From: JBBREP01 sp036501845
Lineage (GTDB): Bacteria > Actinomycetota > Acidimicrobiia > IMCC26256 > PALSA-610
NCBI GenBank assembly: GCA_036501845.1
Contig: DASXZO010000150.1
Coordinates: forward strand, 1-32,997
Length of the DNA: 32,997 nucleotides
Reading direction: 5' to 3'
In this document: positions 8,308-16,191 of the stretch, in pieces
Position numbering within the stretch: the first letter of the stretch is position 1
Layout of the letters: every line of letters begins with the position of its first letter
Notes under the pieces: generated by a model
The model's database searches: none
Told to the model about the DNA's origin: nothing
Seen by the model: only the letters and a program-made list of their open reading frames with translations
Translations under genes and position numbers: made by a program

Positions 8308-8633
8308 CCGTGCTGCCGGCGGAGTTCGCCGACCTCGAGCCGTTCAGTGACTGGGCGGTGTGGGGCGAGCGGGCGCGCTACGACAAGCGCTACGACAGCA
8401 CGATGGCCGAGCTGCAGGCGTTCTACGACGCCGCCTTCCCACGAGTGGACGACGCCCTCGACTACCTCGAGCAGTTCCCCTACGACGACGCGATGCCCGA
8501 GCCGGCGAAGCGCCTGCTGTGGCTCTGCTGCGCGCTCGTGACTGTGTCGTTCCCGGTGGAGGCGTGGCGCCAGCCGCGCGTGCCCGACAGCGGCGCCGCC
8601 AGCATCACCGCCACCTACGAACCCGCCATCTGA
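8304..8633 (+). CDS. small conserved protein coupled to the Rieske oxygenase
   Basis: This 109-residue protein has no recognisable catalytic domain. It is acidic and rich in aromatic residues (WAVWGERARYDKRYD, FYDAAFPRVDDALDYLEQF) and predicted mostly helical, with one hydrophobic stretch near 71-82 (LLWLCCALVTVS) that is short for a membrane helix. Proteins of similar length and pattern occur next to Rieske oxygenase genes in actinobacteria, as far as I recall. The GTG start overlaps the oxygenase stop (GTGA), suggesting balanced co-synthesis and a role as an accessory or small subunit; that is inference. The gene ends before a strong hairpin. Confidence 0.8.
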   Translation: MTVLPAEFADLEPFSDWAVWGERARYDKRYDSTMAELQAFYDAAFPRVDDALDYLEQFPYDDAMPEPAKRLLWLCCALVTVSFPVEAWRQPRVPDSGAASITATYEPAI

Positions 8634-8652
8634 CCGATCCGTCCCAATCGCG

Positions 8653-8695
8653 TATGCGTCGTTTGACTTGCATATTGCAAGTCAAACGACGCATA
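8653..8695. terminator. perfect 20-bp-stem hairpin, bidirectional terminator
   Basis: Two perfectly complementary 20-bp arms (8653-8672 and 8676-8695) flank the 3-base loop TAT. The element lies between the convergent stops at 8633 and 8708 and would terminate transcription from both sides. There is no long U-tract, which is common for actinobacterial terminators. Confidence 0.85.
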
Positions 8696-8707
8696 GATGA
8701 CCTGGGG

Positions 8708-9976
8708 TTATTGGGTGTCGTGGCGGTGGATCTCGCCGCCCTTCATCACGAACGCCACCTGGGTGGTCGTCGCGATGTCGGCCAGCGGATCACCGGGCAC
8801 ACCGATCACGTCGGCAAGCAGGCCCGGCTCGAGGCGGCCGCGGTCGTCGACGTCGATCAACTCGGCCGACACCGTGGTGGCGGCACGGATCGCTTGCAGC
8901 GGCGACATCCCGCGCTCCACGAGCGCGATCAGCTCACGCGCGTTGCGGCCGTGCGGGATCGCGGGCGCGTCGGTGCCGCACGCAACCTTCACGCCTTTTT
9001 CGATCGCCTTGCTGATCGTCTTGCGGGCCTGCGGGAACACCTCGGCCGCCTTCGCCTGGAGCGCGGGCGCGGCGTGCGAGAGGTCCATGCCGTCGGCGAG
9101 GTAGGTGGTGGCCACGAGGAACGTGCCTCGCTCCAGCATCAGGTCGAGTGTGGCGTCGCTCGCGAGCGAGCAGTGCTCGATGCAGTCGATGCCGGCCTCG
9201 ACCGCGGCGCGGATACCGGCGTCGCCGTGCGCGTGCGCCGCCACCTTCAGACCCGCGCGGTGCGCCTCGTCGGCCGCCGTTGCCAGCTCTTCGTTCGAGT
9301 ATTGCTGCGCGCCCGCCGGTCCGGTGTGCGACATCACGCCGCCCGACGCGCACACCTTGATGAGTTTGGCGCCGTACTTGATCTGGTAGCGCACGGCCTT
9401 GCGCACCTCGCTCACACCGTTGGCGATCCCCTCCTCCACCGTGAGCGGCATGAGATGCGGTGCGAGGGCCTGGAACATCGTGGGGTCGAGATGCCCACCG
9501 GTGGGACAGATCGCGTGGCCCGCCGGCACCACGCGCGGCCCGGGGAACCAGCCAAAATCGATGGCCTTCATCAGCGCCACGTCGAGCAGCAAGCCGTTCG
9601 TCTGGATGAAGAGGCCGAGGTTGCGCACCGTCGTGAACCCGGCGCGCAACGTGCGGCGCGCGTTGGCGACGGCGCGCAGCGTGCGCAGCGCGGGATCGTC
9701 CTGCACGGCGTTCAGCGGGCTCTCGTGGTTCGGGCCGCCCAGTAACAGGTTGACCTCCATGTCCATGAGCCCGGGCAGCAACGTGAGCTCGCCGAGCTCC
9801 ACCACCTGCGCGTCGTCGGGCACCTTCGCGGGCGCGACCTCGACGATGCGTTCGCCGTCGACGAGCAGCGTGCCGGGCGTGATGTATTCGCCGCGCGCCA
9901 CGTCGAGCAGGCGCGCGGCGCGCAGCAGGGTGGGTGGCTGCGGTGCGCGGGGGCGAGGTGTACGCGTGGCGGCCAT
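8708..9976 (-). CDS. amidohydrolase, imidazolonepropionase-like, with altered metal site
   Basis: This 422-residue protein is a TIM-barrel amidohydrolase with flanking beta-sandwich segments. The usual first metal motif HxH after PGLxD is replaced: the sequence is GLMDMEVN, so the two histidines are E74 and N76. Other metal-site positions are kept: K207 (KLIKVCASGG), H248 and H250 (AAHAHGD), H268 (IEHCS) and D336 (CGTDAPA). It may bind only one metal or use a different ligand set. Similar DMExN sequences occur in actinobacterial homologues as I recall, so it is probably a subfamily trait and not decay. The reaction is unknown; hydrolysis of a cyclic amide, lactone or ester is possible. It is divergent from the P450 operon at 10040. 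Confidence 0.9.
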   Translation of the reverse strand: MAATRTPRPRAPQPPTLLRAARLLDVARGEYITPGTLLVDGERIVEVAPAKVPDDAQVVELGELTLLPGLMDMEVNLLLGGPNHESPLNAVQDDPALRTLRAVANARRTLRAGFTTVRNLGLFIQTNGLLLDVALMKAIDFGWFPGPRVVPAGHAICPTGGHLDPTMFQALAPHLMPLTVEEGIANGVSEVRKAVRYQIKYGAKLIKVCASGGVMSHTGPAGAQQYSNEELATAADEAHRAGLKVAAHAHGDAGIRAAVEAGIDCIEHCSLASDATLDLMLERGTFLVATTYLADGMDLSHAAPALQAKAAEVFPQARKTISKAIEKGVKVACGTDAPAIPHGRNARELIALVERGMSPLQAIRAATTVSAELIDVDDRGRLEPGLLADVIGVPGDPLADIATTTQVAFVMKGGEIHRHDTQ

Positions 9977-9982
9977 TGCGGC

Positions 9983-9997
9983 GGAAACGTTACTCTC
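9983..9997. promoter_or_regulatory. predicted shared operator, site 3
   Basis: The sequence GGAAACGTTACTCTC, preceded by GC, sits in the 63-bp region between the divergent amidohydrolase (ATG 9976) and P450 (GTG 10040). It fits GRRAA-N5-YTYYC. It is only 6 bp from the amidohydrolase start, so it could block transcription in both directions. Confidence 0.55.
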
Positions 9998-10039
9998 CTA
10001 CATTGTGAATGCAATATCCGCTACGGAAGGCCATCGGCC

Positions 10040-11347
10040 GTGACCGATCTCGACGCTGCCGACTTCTTCCGCGGCAACGAGCTGATCGACGACCCGTATC
10101 CCTACTACGAGCACCTCCGGACCCAGTGCCCGGTGAGCCGCGAGCCGCACCACGAGGTGCTGATGGTGACCGGCTACGACGAGGCGGTCGCGATCTACAA
10201 CGACCCGGCCACGTTCTCGTCGTGCAACTCGGTGACGGGTCCGTTCCCGGGCTTCCCGGTGCCACTCACCGGACCCGACATTGCCGCGGGCGACGTACGC
10301 GCCCTCATCGACGCGCACCGCGACGAGCTGCCGTTCAGCGACCAGCTGCCCACCTTCGACCCGCCCAAGCACACCGATCACCGCGCCTTGCTCATGCGCC
10401 TGATCACGCCGAAGCGGCTGAAGGAGAACGAGGAGTTCATGTGGCGCCTCGCCGATCGCCAGATCGACGAGTTCCTGGCATCGTCCGAAGAGGAAGCGGG
10501 CGACCGCGAGTTCATCGCCCGGTATGCCCAACCGTTCGCGATGCTCGTGGTCGCCGACTTGCTCGGCGTGCCCGAGCGCGACCACGAACTGTTCCGGGAG
10601 GGCCTCGCGGTCGGCCGCAAGCACACGGGATCGGTCGGCAGTCTCGACGACGATGGGCTGAAGCACTCGCCGCTCGAATTCCTCTACGAGCAGTTCACGC
10701 GCTACATAGAAAACCGCCGCCGCGAGCCGCGCGACGACGTGATGACCGGTCTCGCCAGCGCCAAGTTCCCCGACGGTTCCACGCCCGACGTGATCGACGT
10801 GGTGCGCATCGCCGCGAACCTGTTCGCCGCGGGCCAGGAGACCAGCGTGCGCATGCTCGCCGCGGCGGTGCAGCTCATCGCCGAGCGCCCCGACCTCCAG
10901 CAGCAGCTGCGCACCGAACGCAGCCTCGTGCCGAACTTCGTGGAAGAGACCTTGCGCATCGAGAGCCCCGTGAAGGGTGACTTCCGCCTGTCGCGCGTCG
11001 CCGCCACCGTCGGTGGGGTCGACGTGGCCGCCGGCACCACCCTGATGCTCGTGAACGCGGCCGCGAACCGCGATCCGCGCCGTTACGAGTGCCCGGCCGA
11101 CTTCGACGCGACCCGCGCCAACGCGCGCACGCACCTGGCCTTTGGTCACGGCGCGCACACGTGCCCGGGCGCCCCTCTCGCGCGCGCCGAAGGGCGGGTG
11201 AGCATCGAGCGCCTCCTCGACCGCACGCGCGGCATCCGCATCGACGAGGCCGTGCACGGACCCGAAGGCGCGCGCCGCTACGAGTACGCGCCCACCTACA
11301 TCCTGCGCGGCCTGCGCCGCCTGCACCTCGCGATCGATCCCGCGTGA
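10040..11347 (+). CDS. cytochrome P450, paralogue of the P450 at 30537
   Basis: This 435-residue soluble P450 has I-helix AAGQET at 263-268, ExxR at E303-R306 and axial Cys375 in FGHGAHTCPGAPLAR. It shares long blocks with the enzyme encoded at 30537-31838 (for example PFSDQLP and ALLMRLITPKRL) and the unusual I-helix Gln before Glu-Thr, so the two arose by duplication. The GTG at 10040 follows GGAAGG by 9 bases. Its TGA overlaps the GTG of the next gene. It heads a three-gene operon (P450, SnoaL-like, amidohydrolase) and probably hydroxylates or epoxidises the cluster's substrate. Redox partners are not encoded nearby. Confidence 0.95.
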   Translation: MTDLDAADFFRGNELIDDPYPYYEHLRTQCPVSREPHHEVLMVTGYDEAVAIYNDPATFSSCNSVTGPFPGFPVPLTGPDIAAGDVRALIDAHRDELPFSDQLPTFDPPKHTDHRALLMRLITPKRLKENEEFMWRLADRQIDEFLASSEEEAGDREFIARYAQPFAMLVVADLLGVPERDHELFREGLAVGRKHTGSVGSLDDDGLKHSPLEFLYEQFTRYIENRRREPRDDVMTGLASAKFPDGSTPDVIDVVRIAANLFAAGQETSVRMLAAAVQLIAERPDLQQQLRTERSLVPNFVEETLRIESPVKGDFRLSRVAATVGGVDVAAGTTLMLVNAAANRDPRRYECPADFDATRANARTHLAFGHGAHTCPGAPLARAEGRVSIERLLDRTRGIRIDEAVHGPEGARRYEYAPTYILRGLRRLHLAIDPA

Positions 11348-11769
11348 GCGCGCATACCGACGACCTCGTGGAGCTCCACGCGCTGTGCGCGCGTTACATG
11401 ATGCTCACGAGCAAGGTGGTGCAGGATCGCTGGCTCGAGGTGTTTACCCCCGACGGCGAGTACAACGCCTTCGGCACGCCGTACGGGCTCGACCGCTTCC
11501 CGGCGCTGCTCGAGGCCGCGCCGCGCGGGCAGTTCATCGGCAACATGCCGGTCGTCGAGTTCGACGAGCACGACGCCGACTGCGCCAACGGCGTGCAGCA
11601 CTTCGTGTTCATCGACCAGAGCAATCACGCGATGCGGCTCGGTTGGTACAACGACGAGTACCGCCGCACCACCGACGGATGGCGGATCCGGCGGCGATCG
11701 ACCACGTTCATGCGCAAGCACGGCGGCTTCGACTCGGGCCGCCAGCACGATCCGCTGGAGGGAACCTGA
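11344..11769 (+). CDS. SnoaL-like / NTF2-fold protein
   Basis: This 141-residue protein fits the cone-shaped NTF2-like fold of SnoaL-type cyclases, dehydratases and delta-isomerases: an N-terminal helix around ALCARYMMLT, then WLEVFTPDGEYNAFG, and strands ending in WRIRRRSTTFMR. Such proteins act on hydrophobic ring compounds by acid-base chemistry, but many members have no known reaction. The start is the GTG of a four-base GTGA overlap with the P450 stop. Its position suggests that it handles the P450 product, for example by isomerisation, dehydration or epoxide opening; this is inference. Confidence 0.85.
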   Translation: MSAHTDDLVELHALCARYMMLTSKVVQDRWLEVFTPDGEYNAFGTPYGLDRFPALLEAAPRGQFIGNMPVVEFDEHDADCANGVQHFVFIDQSNHAMRLGWYNDEYRRTTDGWRIRRRSTTFMRKHGGFDSGRQHDPLEGT

Positions 11770-11771
11770 TC

Positions 11772-13007
11772 GTGACCGACATCGATTCCCTTCCCAGGAT
11801 CATCAGCGTCGACGACCATGTGGTGGAACCTGCGCAGTTGTGGCAAGACCGCCTGCCGGCGAAGCACCGTGAGAAGGGCCCGCGCGTGGAGCGGGCGCGT
11901 TGGGGTGAGATGGCGCTCGGGGCGGGCGCGTCGTATCGCCAGGAGATGAGCGACGACGGCGTGTGGGGCGACTATTGGGTGTACGAGGACCGGCTCGTGT
12001 ATCTGCACAAGCGGCACGTGACGATCCCACTCGTTGCCACCCCCGACGGCGACCTCGCGCGTTTCGACCGTTCGAAGTTGATCCTCGCGGCGATCACCTA
12101 CGAGGAGATGCGACCCGGTTGCTACGAGCCGAAGGCGCGCGTCGACGATCTCGCCGCGAGTGGTGTGGACGGTTCGCTCGCGTTTCCCACGTTCCCACGC
12201 TTTTGCGGCCAGACGTTCCTCGAAGGCAGCGACCACGAGCTCGGCCTCGCGTGCGTCCAGGCCTACAACGACTGGATGATCGACGACTGGTGCGCCGATT
12301 CGGGTGGCGTGCTGATCCCGCTCTGCCTGATCCCGCTGTGGGATGTGGAACTCGCGGTGGCCGAGGTCCGACGCAACGCCGCGCGCGGCGCGCACGCGGT
12401 GTGCTTCAGCGAGATCCCTACGCACCTCGGGCTCCCGAGCATCCACACCGGATACTGGGATCCGTTCTTTGCCGCGTGCGAAGACACGCACACCACGGTG
12501 TGCATGCACATCGGTTCTTCGTCGAAGATGCCGGCCGCGTCACCCGACGCCCCCGCGTCGACCGAGACGATGCTCGGCTTCTACAACTCGATGGCGTCGC
12601 TCGGCGACTACCTGTTCTCGGGCGTGCTGGTGCGCTTCCCCACGTTGCAGCTCGCCTACTCCGAGGGTCAGATCGGCTGGATTCCGTACGCGCTCGAACG
12701 CGCCGACAACGTGTGGGAGTACCACGCGGCGTGGACGAGCTCGCACAACACGATCCCCGAACGCCCGTCGAGCTACTACCGAGGGCGCGTGTTCGGTTGC
12801 TTCACCACCGACCGCCACGGTGTCGACTCGATCGACAAGGTCGGCGAGGACAACATCTGCTTCGAGACCGACTACCCCCACACCGACACCACGTGGCCGT
12901 TCGCACTCGAAGAAGCCGCCAAGATGACCGCGAACCTTACCGACGAACAGCGCTACAAAGTGCTCCGCGGCAACGCCATCCGCATGCTTTCGTTGGACCG
13001 GGTATAG
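11772..13007 (+). CDS. amidohydrolase (amidohydrolase_2 / ACMSD-like TIM barrel)
   Basis: This 411-residue metal-dependent hydrolase or decarboxylase carries the family's N-terminal signature VDDHVVEP (residues 13-20, with H16 and E19), a metal-ligand histidine H246 in CMHIGSS and the C-terminal ETDYPHTD with D367. The family includes ACMSD-type decarboxylases and hydrolases in aromatic and terpenoid catabolism. The GTG at 11772 is preceded by GGAGGGA about 9 bases upstream and two bases after the SnoaL-like stop. It ends one base before the stop of the convergent TetR gene, leaving no room for a separate terminator. The substrate is unknown. Confidence 0.92.
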   Translation: MTDIDSLPRIISVDDHVVEPAQLWQDRLPAKHREKGPRVERARWGEMALGAGASYRQEMSDDGVWGDYWVYEDRLVYLHKRHVTIPLVATPDGDLARFDRSKLILAAITYEEMRPGCYEPKARVDDLAASGVDGSLAFPTFPRFCGQTFLEGSDHELGLACVQAYNDWMIDDWCADSGGVLIPLCLIPLWDVELAVAEVRRNAARGAHAVCFSEIPTHLGLPSIHTGYWDPFFAACEDTHTTVCMHIGSSSKMPAASPDAPASTETMLGFYNSMASLGDYLFSGVLVRFPTLQLAYSEGQIGWIPYALERADNVWEYHAAWTSSHNTIPERPSSYYRGRVFGCFTTDRHGVDSIDKVGEDNICFETDYPHTDTTWPFALEEAAKMTANLTDEQRYKVLRGNAIRMLSLDRV

Positions 13008-13008
13008 G

Positions 13009-13698
13009 TCAGCCGCCGAGACCGCGGAGGCAGAAAGCCCAGGTCTCTTCGGCGCCGAGACGCTGGCGCGGGCTCTGGATGAGACGGTTGCCGAACCAGC
13101 TGTACATCACGGTCTGCTGCACGAGCGCGGCGGCGCGGTACGGATCGTCCACGTCGATGGTGCCCGCGTGCTGCGCGTCGCGCACCAAGTCGAGCAAGAG
13201 GCGCGACACCGGTTCCATCGCCGCCTTCACGCGATCGGGGTGGCCCACCGCGAGCTGCACCATGAACTCCGACACCGGACGGCGGTTGTGCCGGCCGCGC
13301 TTGCGCGGCTTGTCGGGCGGCTCACACCACTCGTGGAGCCGGATCACGAACGCGTGCAACCGCACGATCGGATCGGTCTCGCCTTCGACGACGGCGCGGA
13401 CGTCGTCGATGCACTCGCGCACGGTCTCCTCGAACAGCGCGAGCAGCAGCTCGTCCTTGCCGTCGAAGTACTGGTAGAAGCCGCGCAACGACTGCTGCGA
13501 CCGGTCGATCACCTCTTGGATCGTGAACTCGGTGCTCCCGTTCTCGTCCATGAGCTCGAACGCGGCATCGAGGAACCGCTTGGCCCGCTTCTCGGCGCGC
13601 GAGCGCGCGGCATCGAGGCTGCGCGACACGGCACGCTGCCGCCACGCCGGTTCGGTGGGATCGGGCGCAGCGCTCGACTTCGGTTCGGGGTCGGCCAT
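13009..13698 (-). CDS. TetR/AcrR-family transcriptional regulator
   Basis: This 229-residue protein has an N-terminal TetR DNA-binding domain. The helix-turn-helix lies near 57-78 (FTIQEVIDRSQQSLRGFYQYF) and is followed by the typical KDELLLALFEE helix. A long basic N-terminal arm (about 20-42) precedes it. The C-terminal ligand domain is diverse, as expected for a sensor of a hydrophobic ligand or acyl-CoA. It is the last gene of a minus-strand SDR, CMD-like, TetR operon. It is the only transcription factor in the window and is therefore the best local candidate for binding the repeated 15-bp palindrome; that link is inference. Confidence 0.93.
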   Translation of the reverse strand: MADPEPKSSAAPDPTEPAWRQRAVSRSLDAARSRAEKRAKRFLDAAFELMDENGSTEFTIQEVIDRSQQSLRGFYQYFDGKDELLLALFEETVRECIDDVRAVVEGETDPIVRLHAFVIRLHEWCEPPDKPRKRGRHNRRPVSEFMVQLAVGHPDRVKAAMEPVSRLLLDLVRDAQHAGTIDVDDPYRAAALVQQTVMYSWFGNRLIQSPRQRLGAEETWAFCLRGLGG

Positions 13699-13707
13699 CG
13701 CGCTACC

Positions 13708-14325
13708 TCACGATTCCGGGAGTGGTTCGGGGAGCGTCATCACACTGGTATCGATCGACGGGTCGAGGCGCAGCCCAAAGCTCTTGAACGCCATCGCCAG
13801 ACAGGTGTAGGTGCCCACCACGAACACGGCTTCGACGAGTTGGCGGTCGTCGAGATGCTCCGCGAGCTGGCTCCAGGTGGCGTCGTCGATGCGGTAGCCG
13901 TCGAGCAACTGGTCGGTGGCCGCCAGCAGCGCCCGCTCGAGCGGCGTGAAGCGTTCGCACGCTTCGCCGCTGGCGATGACGTCGATCTCGTCGGCATCGA
14001 TGCCGGCCCGAGCGGCGAGGCGCACGTGCTGGGCCCACTCGTAGTTCGACCGGGTGCGCCACGCCACTCGCAGCACCATGAGCTCGCGCTGGCGGTCATC
14101 GAGCGCGCCGCCGTAGAGCAGCACATTGTTGAAGGTGAGCCACGTCTGCGCGAGCGCCGGGTGGTGCAGCATCGTGCTGATCGCTTCGGGCACCTCGAGC
14201 GCGTCGTCACCAGTCGCGAGAAAGCGCGTCGCCACGTGTTCGGGGAACGCCCCGCGCAACGCGGCTACCACGTCGGTGCCCCACTCTTCGCGGGGCAACG
14301 GTGCCAGCCGCGTCGACTCGCTCAT
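13708..14325 (-). CDS. carboxymuconolactone decarboxylase / AhpD-fold protein
   Basis: This 205-residue all-helical protein belongs to the CMD/AhpD-like superfamily, recognised by RQRELMVLRVAWRTRSNYEW followed by AQH. It keeps the ExxxH pair (EWAQH) but lacks the redox CxxC of AhpD, so a peroxidase role is unlikely. CMD-like proteins of this length are common in actinobacterial catabolic clusters with undefined activity. It lies 9 bp upstream of the TetR gene and 7 bp downstream of the SDR gene, so the three are co-transcribed. Confidence 0.88.
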   Translation of the reverse strand: MSESTRLAPLPREEWGTDVVAALRGAFPEHVATRFLATGDDALEVPEAISTMLHHPALAQTWLTFNNVLLYGGALDDRQRELMVLRVAWRTRSNYEWAQHVRLAARAGIDADEIDVIASGEACERFTPLERALLAATDQLLDGYRIDDATWSQLAEHLDDRQLVEAVFVVGTYTCLAMAFKSFGLRLDPSIDTSVMTLPEPLPES

Positions 14326-14332
14326 CGCTCGC

Positions 14333-15076
14333 TCATAGGTACCAGCCGCCGTTCACGCCGATGAGCTGGCCGGTGATGTAGCCGGCGTCGTCGGAGCAGA
14401 GGAACGCGCACGCCGCGGCGATGTCGTCGGGCGTGCCCGCGCGGCGCACCGGCGTCTGCTTGGCCACGGCTTCGATGCTCGGCAGGTCGCCGCGCTCCTC
14501 GGCGCGGCGCGCCATCGGCGTGTCGATGAAACCGGGCGGGATGGTGTTCACGGTGATGCCGTGGGGTGCGAACTCGAGCGCCAAGGCTTTCGTGAGGCCG
14601 ACCACGCCGCCCTTCGACGCCACGTAGTGCGCCATGCGCTTGGCGCCCGACTGCGCGCTCGACGACGAGATCGTGACGATGCGGCCCCATCCGGCCGCGA
14701 GCATCTCGGGCACCGCGGCCTGCACGCAGTGGAACGTGCCGGTGAGGTTCACCGCGATCATGCGCTGCCAGTCGTCGACGCTGATGTCCACGAACGACTC
14801 GAAACGGTCGAAGCCGGCGCTCGTCACCATGATGGCGATCGGGCCGAACGCGGTCCGCACTGCATCGAGCGCGGCATCAACCTGGGCGCGGTCACTCACG
14901 TCGACCGCCGCGCTCAGTGCCTCGTGGCCCGCGTCTCGCAACCCTTGCGCGCCTGCCGCCGCAGCAGCGCCGTCGAGGTCGAGCAGCGCCACCTTGTTGC
15001 CGGCATCGGCGAGCCGCTGCGCGATCGCGAGGCCCATGCCCGATGCCGCCCCCGTCACGACCGCCACCCGGCTCAT
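14333..15076 (-). CDS. short-chain dehydrogenase/reductase (FabG-like)
   Basis: This 247-residue classical SDR oxidises or reduces a hydroxyl/keto group with NAD(P)H. TGAASGMG is at 8-15, N110 is in AVNLTG, the serine is near 137-139 (TISSSS), Y151 and K155 form YVASK, and the C-terminal GYITGQLIGVNGG is typical. The ATG at 15076 is chosen because AAGGAG lies 7 bases upstream; the open frame extending to 15133 lacks this support. Oxidation of a beta-hydroxyacyl-CoA or a ring hydroxyl is plausible. First gene of the operon leading to the TetR gene, divergent from the F420-type oxidoreductase. Confidence 0.93.
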   Translation of the reverse strand: MSRVAVVTGAASGMGLAIAQRLADAGNKVALLDLDGAAAAAGAQGLRDAGHEALSAAVDVSDRAQVDAALDAVRTAFGPIAIMVTSAGFDRFESFVDISVDDWQRMIAVNLTGTFHCVQAAVPEMLAAGWGRIVTISSSSAQSGAKRMAHYVASKGGVVGLTKALALEFAPHGITVNTIPPGFIDTPMARRAEERGDLPSIEAVAKQTPVRRAGTPDDIAAACAFLCSDDAGYITGQLIGVNGGWYL

Positions 15077-15111
15077 CGTCCACTCCTTGTGTCGCGTTTC
15101 GCGAGGCACGC

Positions 15112-15137
15112 TCTCCAAATCGGAGAATATCATTCAC
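15112..15137. promoter_or_regulatory. divergent promoter/operator candidate between SDR and LLM genes
   Basis: An inverted repeat TCTCC-AAATC-GGAGA (15112-15126) overlaps a weak match to the shared palindrome, GAGAATATCATTCAC (15123-15137, one mismatch to GRRAA-N5-YTYYC). TATCAT at 15128-15133 is a reasonable -10 for the plus strand, which would start transcription at or next to the GTG at 15141, giving a leaderless message. Confidence 0.4.
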
Positions 15138-15140
15138 ACC

Positions 15141-16091
15141 GTGCGTATCGGACTGATGATCGGCCCCGAGAAGGGCCATCGCCCCGACAAGATCGGCCGC
15201 CTGCTCGCCGCCGCGGAGGCCGCGGAGCGCGAAGGCTTCGCGTCGATCTGGGTGCCGCAAGTGCCCAACGACTTCGACGCGCTCACTGCGATCGCGCTCA
15301 TCGGGCAGGCCACGTCGCGCATCGAACTCGGCACCGCGGTGATGCCGATCCAGACGCGCCATCCCGTTGCGATGGCGCAACAGGCGCTGTCGACCCAAGC
15401 CGTGTGCGAGGGTCGCCTCACGCTCGGCCTCGGCCCGTCGCATCACTGGATCGTCGAGGACATGCTCGGCCTGTCGTACGACCGGCCCGCGCGCCAGGTG
15501 CGCGCGTACCTGGAAGCGTTGCAACCCGCGCTGCGCGCACCCGGGATGGTCGACGTCGAGAACGACGTGTGGCGGGTGCACAACGAGATCGACATCACCG
15601 AGATCAACACGCCGGTGCTGCTCGCTGCACTCGCGCCGGTGATGTTGCGCATCGCCGGCGAGATGGCATCGGGAACCATCCTTTGGATGGCCGACGAGCG
15701 CGCGATCAGCGACCATGTGGTGCCGCGCATCACCAAGGCCGCCGCGGGAGCGGGCCGCAGCGAACCGCGAGTGGTGGCCGGCATACCGGTTGCGCTCTGT
15801 CGCAACGAGGAGGTCGACGAGGCCCGGGCCCGCGCCAACATCGTGCTCGGCCACGCCGAGTACTCCCCCAACTACCAGCGTCTGCTCGAGCACGGCGACG
15901 CCACCGACGTGGGTGACACACTCGCCGGCGGTGACGAGCAAGCGATCACCGCCCGCATCGCCCGCTTCCGCGACGCCGGCGTCACCGACCTCTCCGTACG
16001 CGTGCTCCCGCTCGGCACGAACCGCGAAGAGCGTCTCGCGTCGTGGGCCCGCACCGAGCAATTCGTCGCCTCACTCACCACCTCGTTCTGA
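15141..16091 (+). CDS. LLM-class flavin/F420-dependent oxidoreductase (MSMEG_4879-type)
   Basis: This 316-residue protein is a luciferase-like monooxygenase fold enzyme. The N-terminal strand VRIGLMIGPEKG, ELGTAVMPIQTRHP and RLTLGLGPSHHWIVED match the F420-dependent MSMEG_4879 family as I recall it. Such enzymes usually use F420 for hydride transfer, although the cofactor cannot be proved from sequence alone. The GTG at 15141 is the first start that keeps the first beta strand; a TATCAT box about 8 bases upstream suggests leaderless transcription. The gene stands alone, divergent from the SDR operon, and ends before a hairpin element. Confidence 0.92.
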   Translation: MRIGLMIGPEKGHRPDKIGRLLAAAEAAEREGFASIWVPQVPNDFDALTAIALIGQATSRIELGTAVMPIQTRHPVAMAQQALSTQAVCEGRLTLGLGPSHHWIVEDMLGLSYDRPARQVRAYLEALQPALRAPGMVDVENDVWRVHNEIDITEINTPVLLAALAPVMLRIAGEMASGTILWMADERAISDHVVPRITKAAAGAGRSEPRVVAGIPVALCRNEEVDEARARANIVLGHAEYSPNYQRLLEHGDATDVGDTLAGGDEQAITARIARFRDAGVTDLSVRVLPLGTNREERLASWARTEQFVASLTTSF

Positions 16092-16109
16092 CCCGTAGGG
16101 CCGCACCCA

Positions 16110-16178
16110 CACATCGTTCTCGGTGCATAGGACGCGGATTAGCAGATGAGCACGCCGATACGCACCGAGAACGATGTG
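16110..16178 (-). repeat. dispersed inverted-repeat element, copy 1 (also terminator)
   Basis: Perfect 17-bp arms (16110-16126 and 16162-16178, core GTTCTCGGTGC) flank a 35-bp loop. On the minus strand the loop reads CGGCGTG...AATCCGCGTC, as in the copy at 22520-22568, which has a shorter loop. It lies between the convergent stops of the LLM gene (16091) and the ferredoxin gene (16192) and probably terminates both. Confidence 0.8.
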
Positions 16179-16191
16179 GTTGGCGGGCGGG

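Noticed and set aside
16110..16178. CRISPR repeat or insertion-sequence end
   Set aside because: There are only two copies 6 kb apart in opposite orientation, with no spacers, cas genes or transposase nearby.
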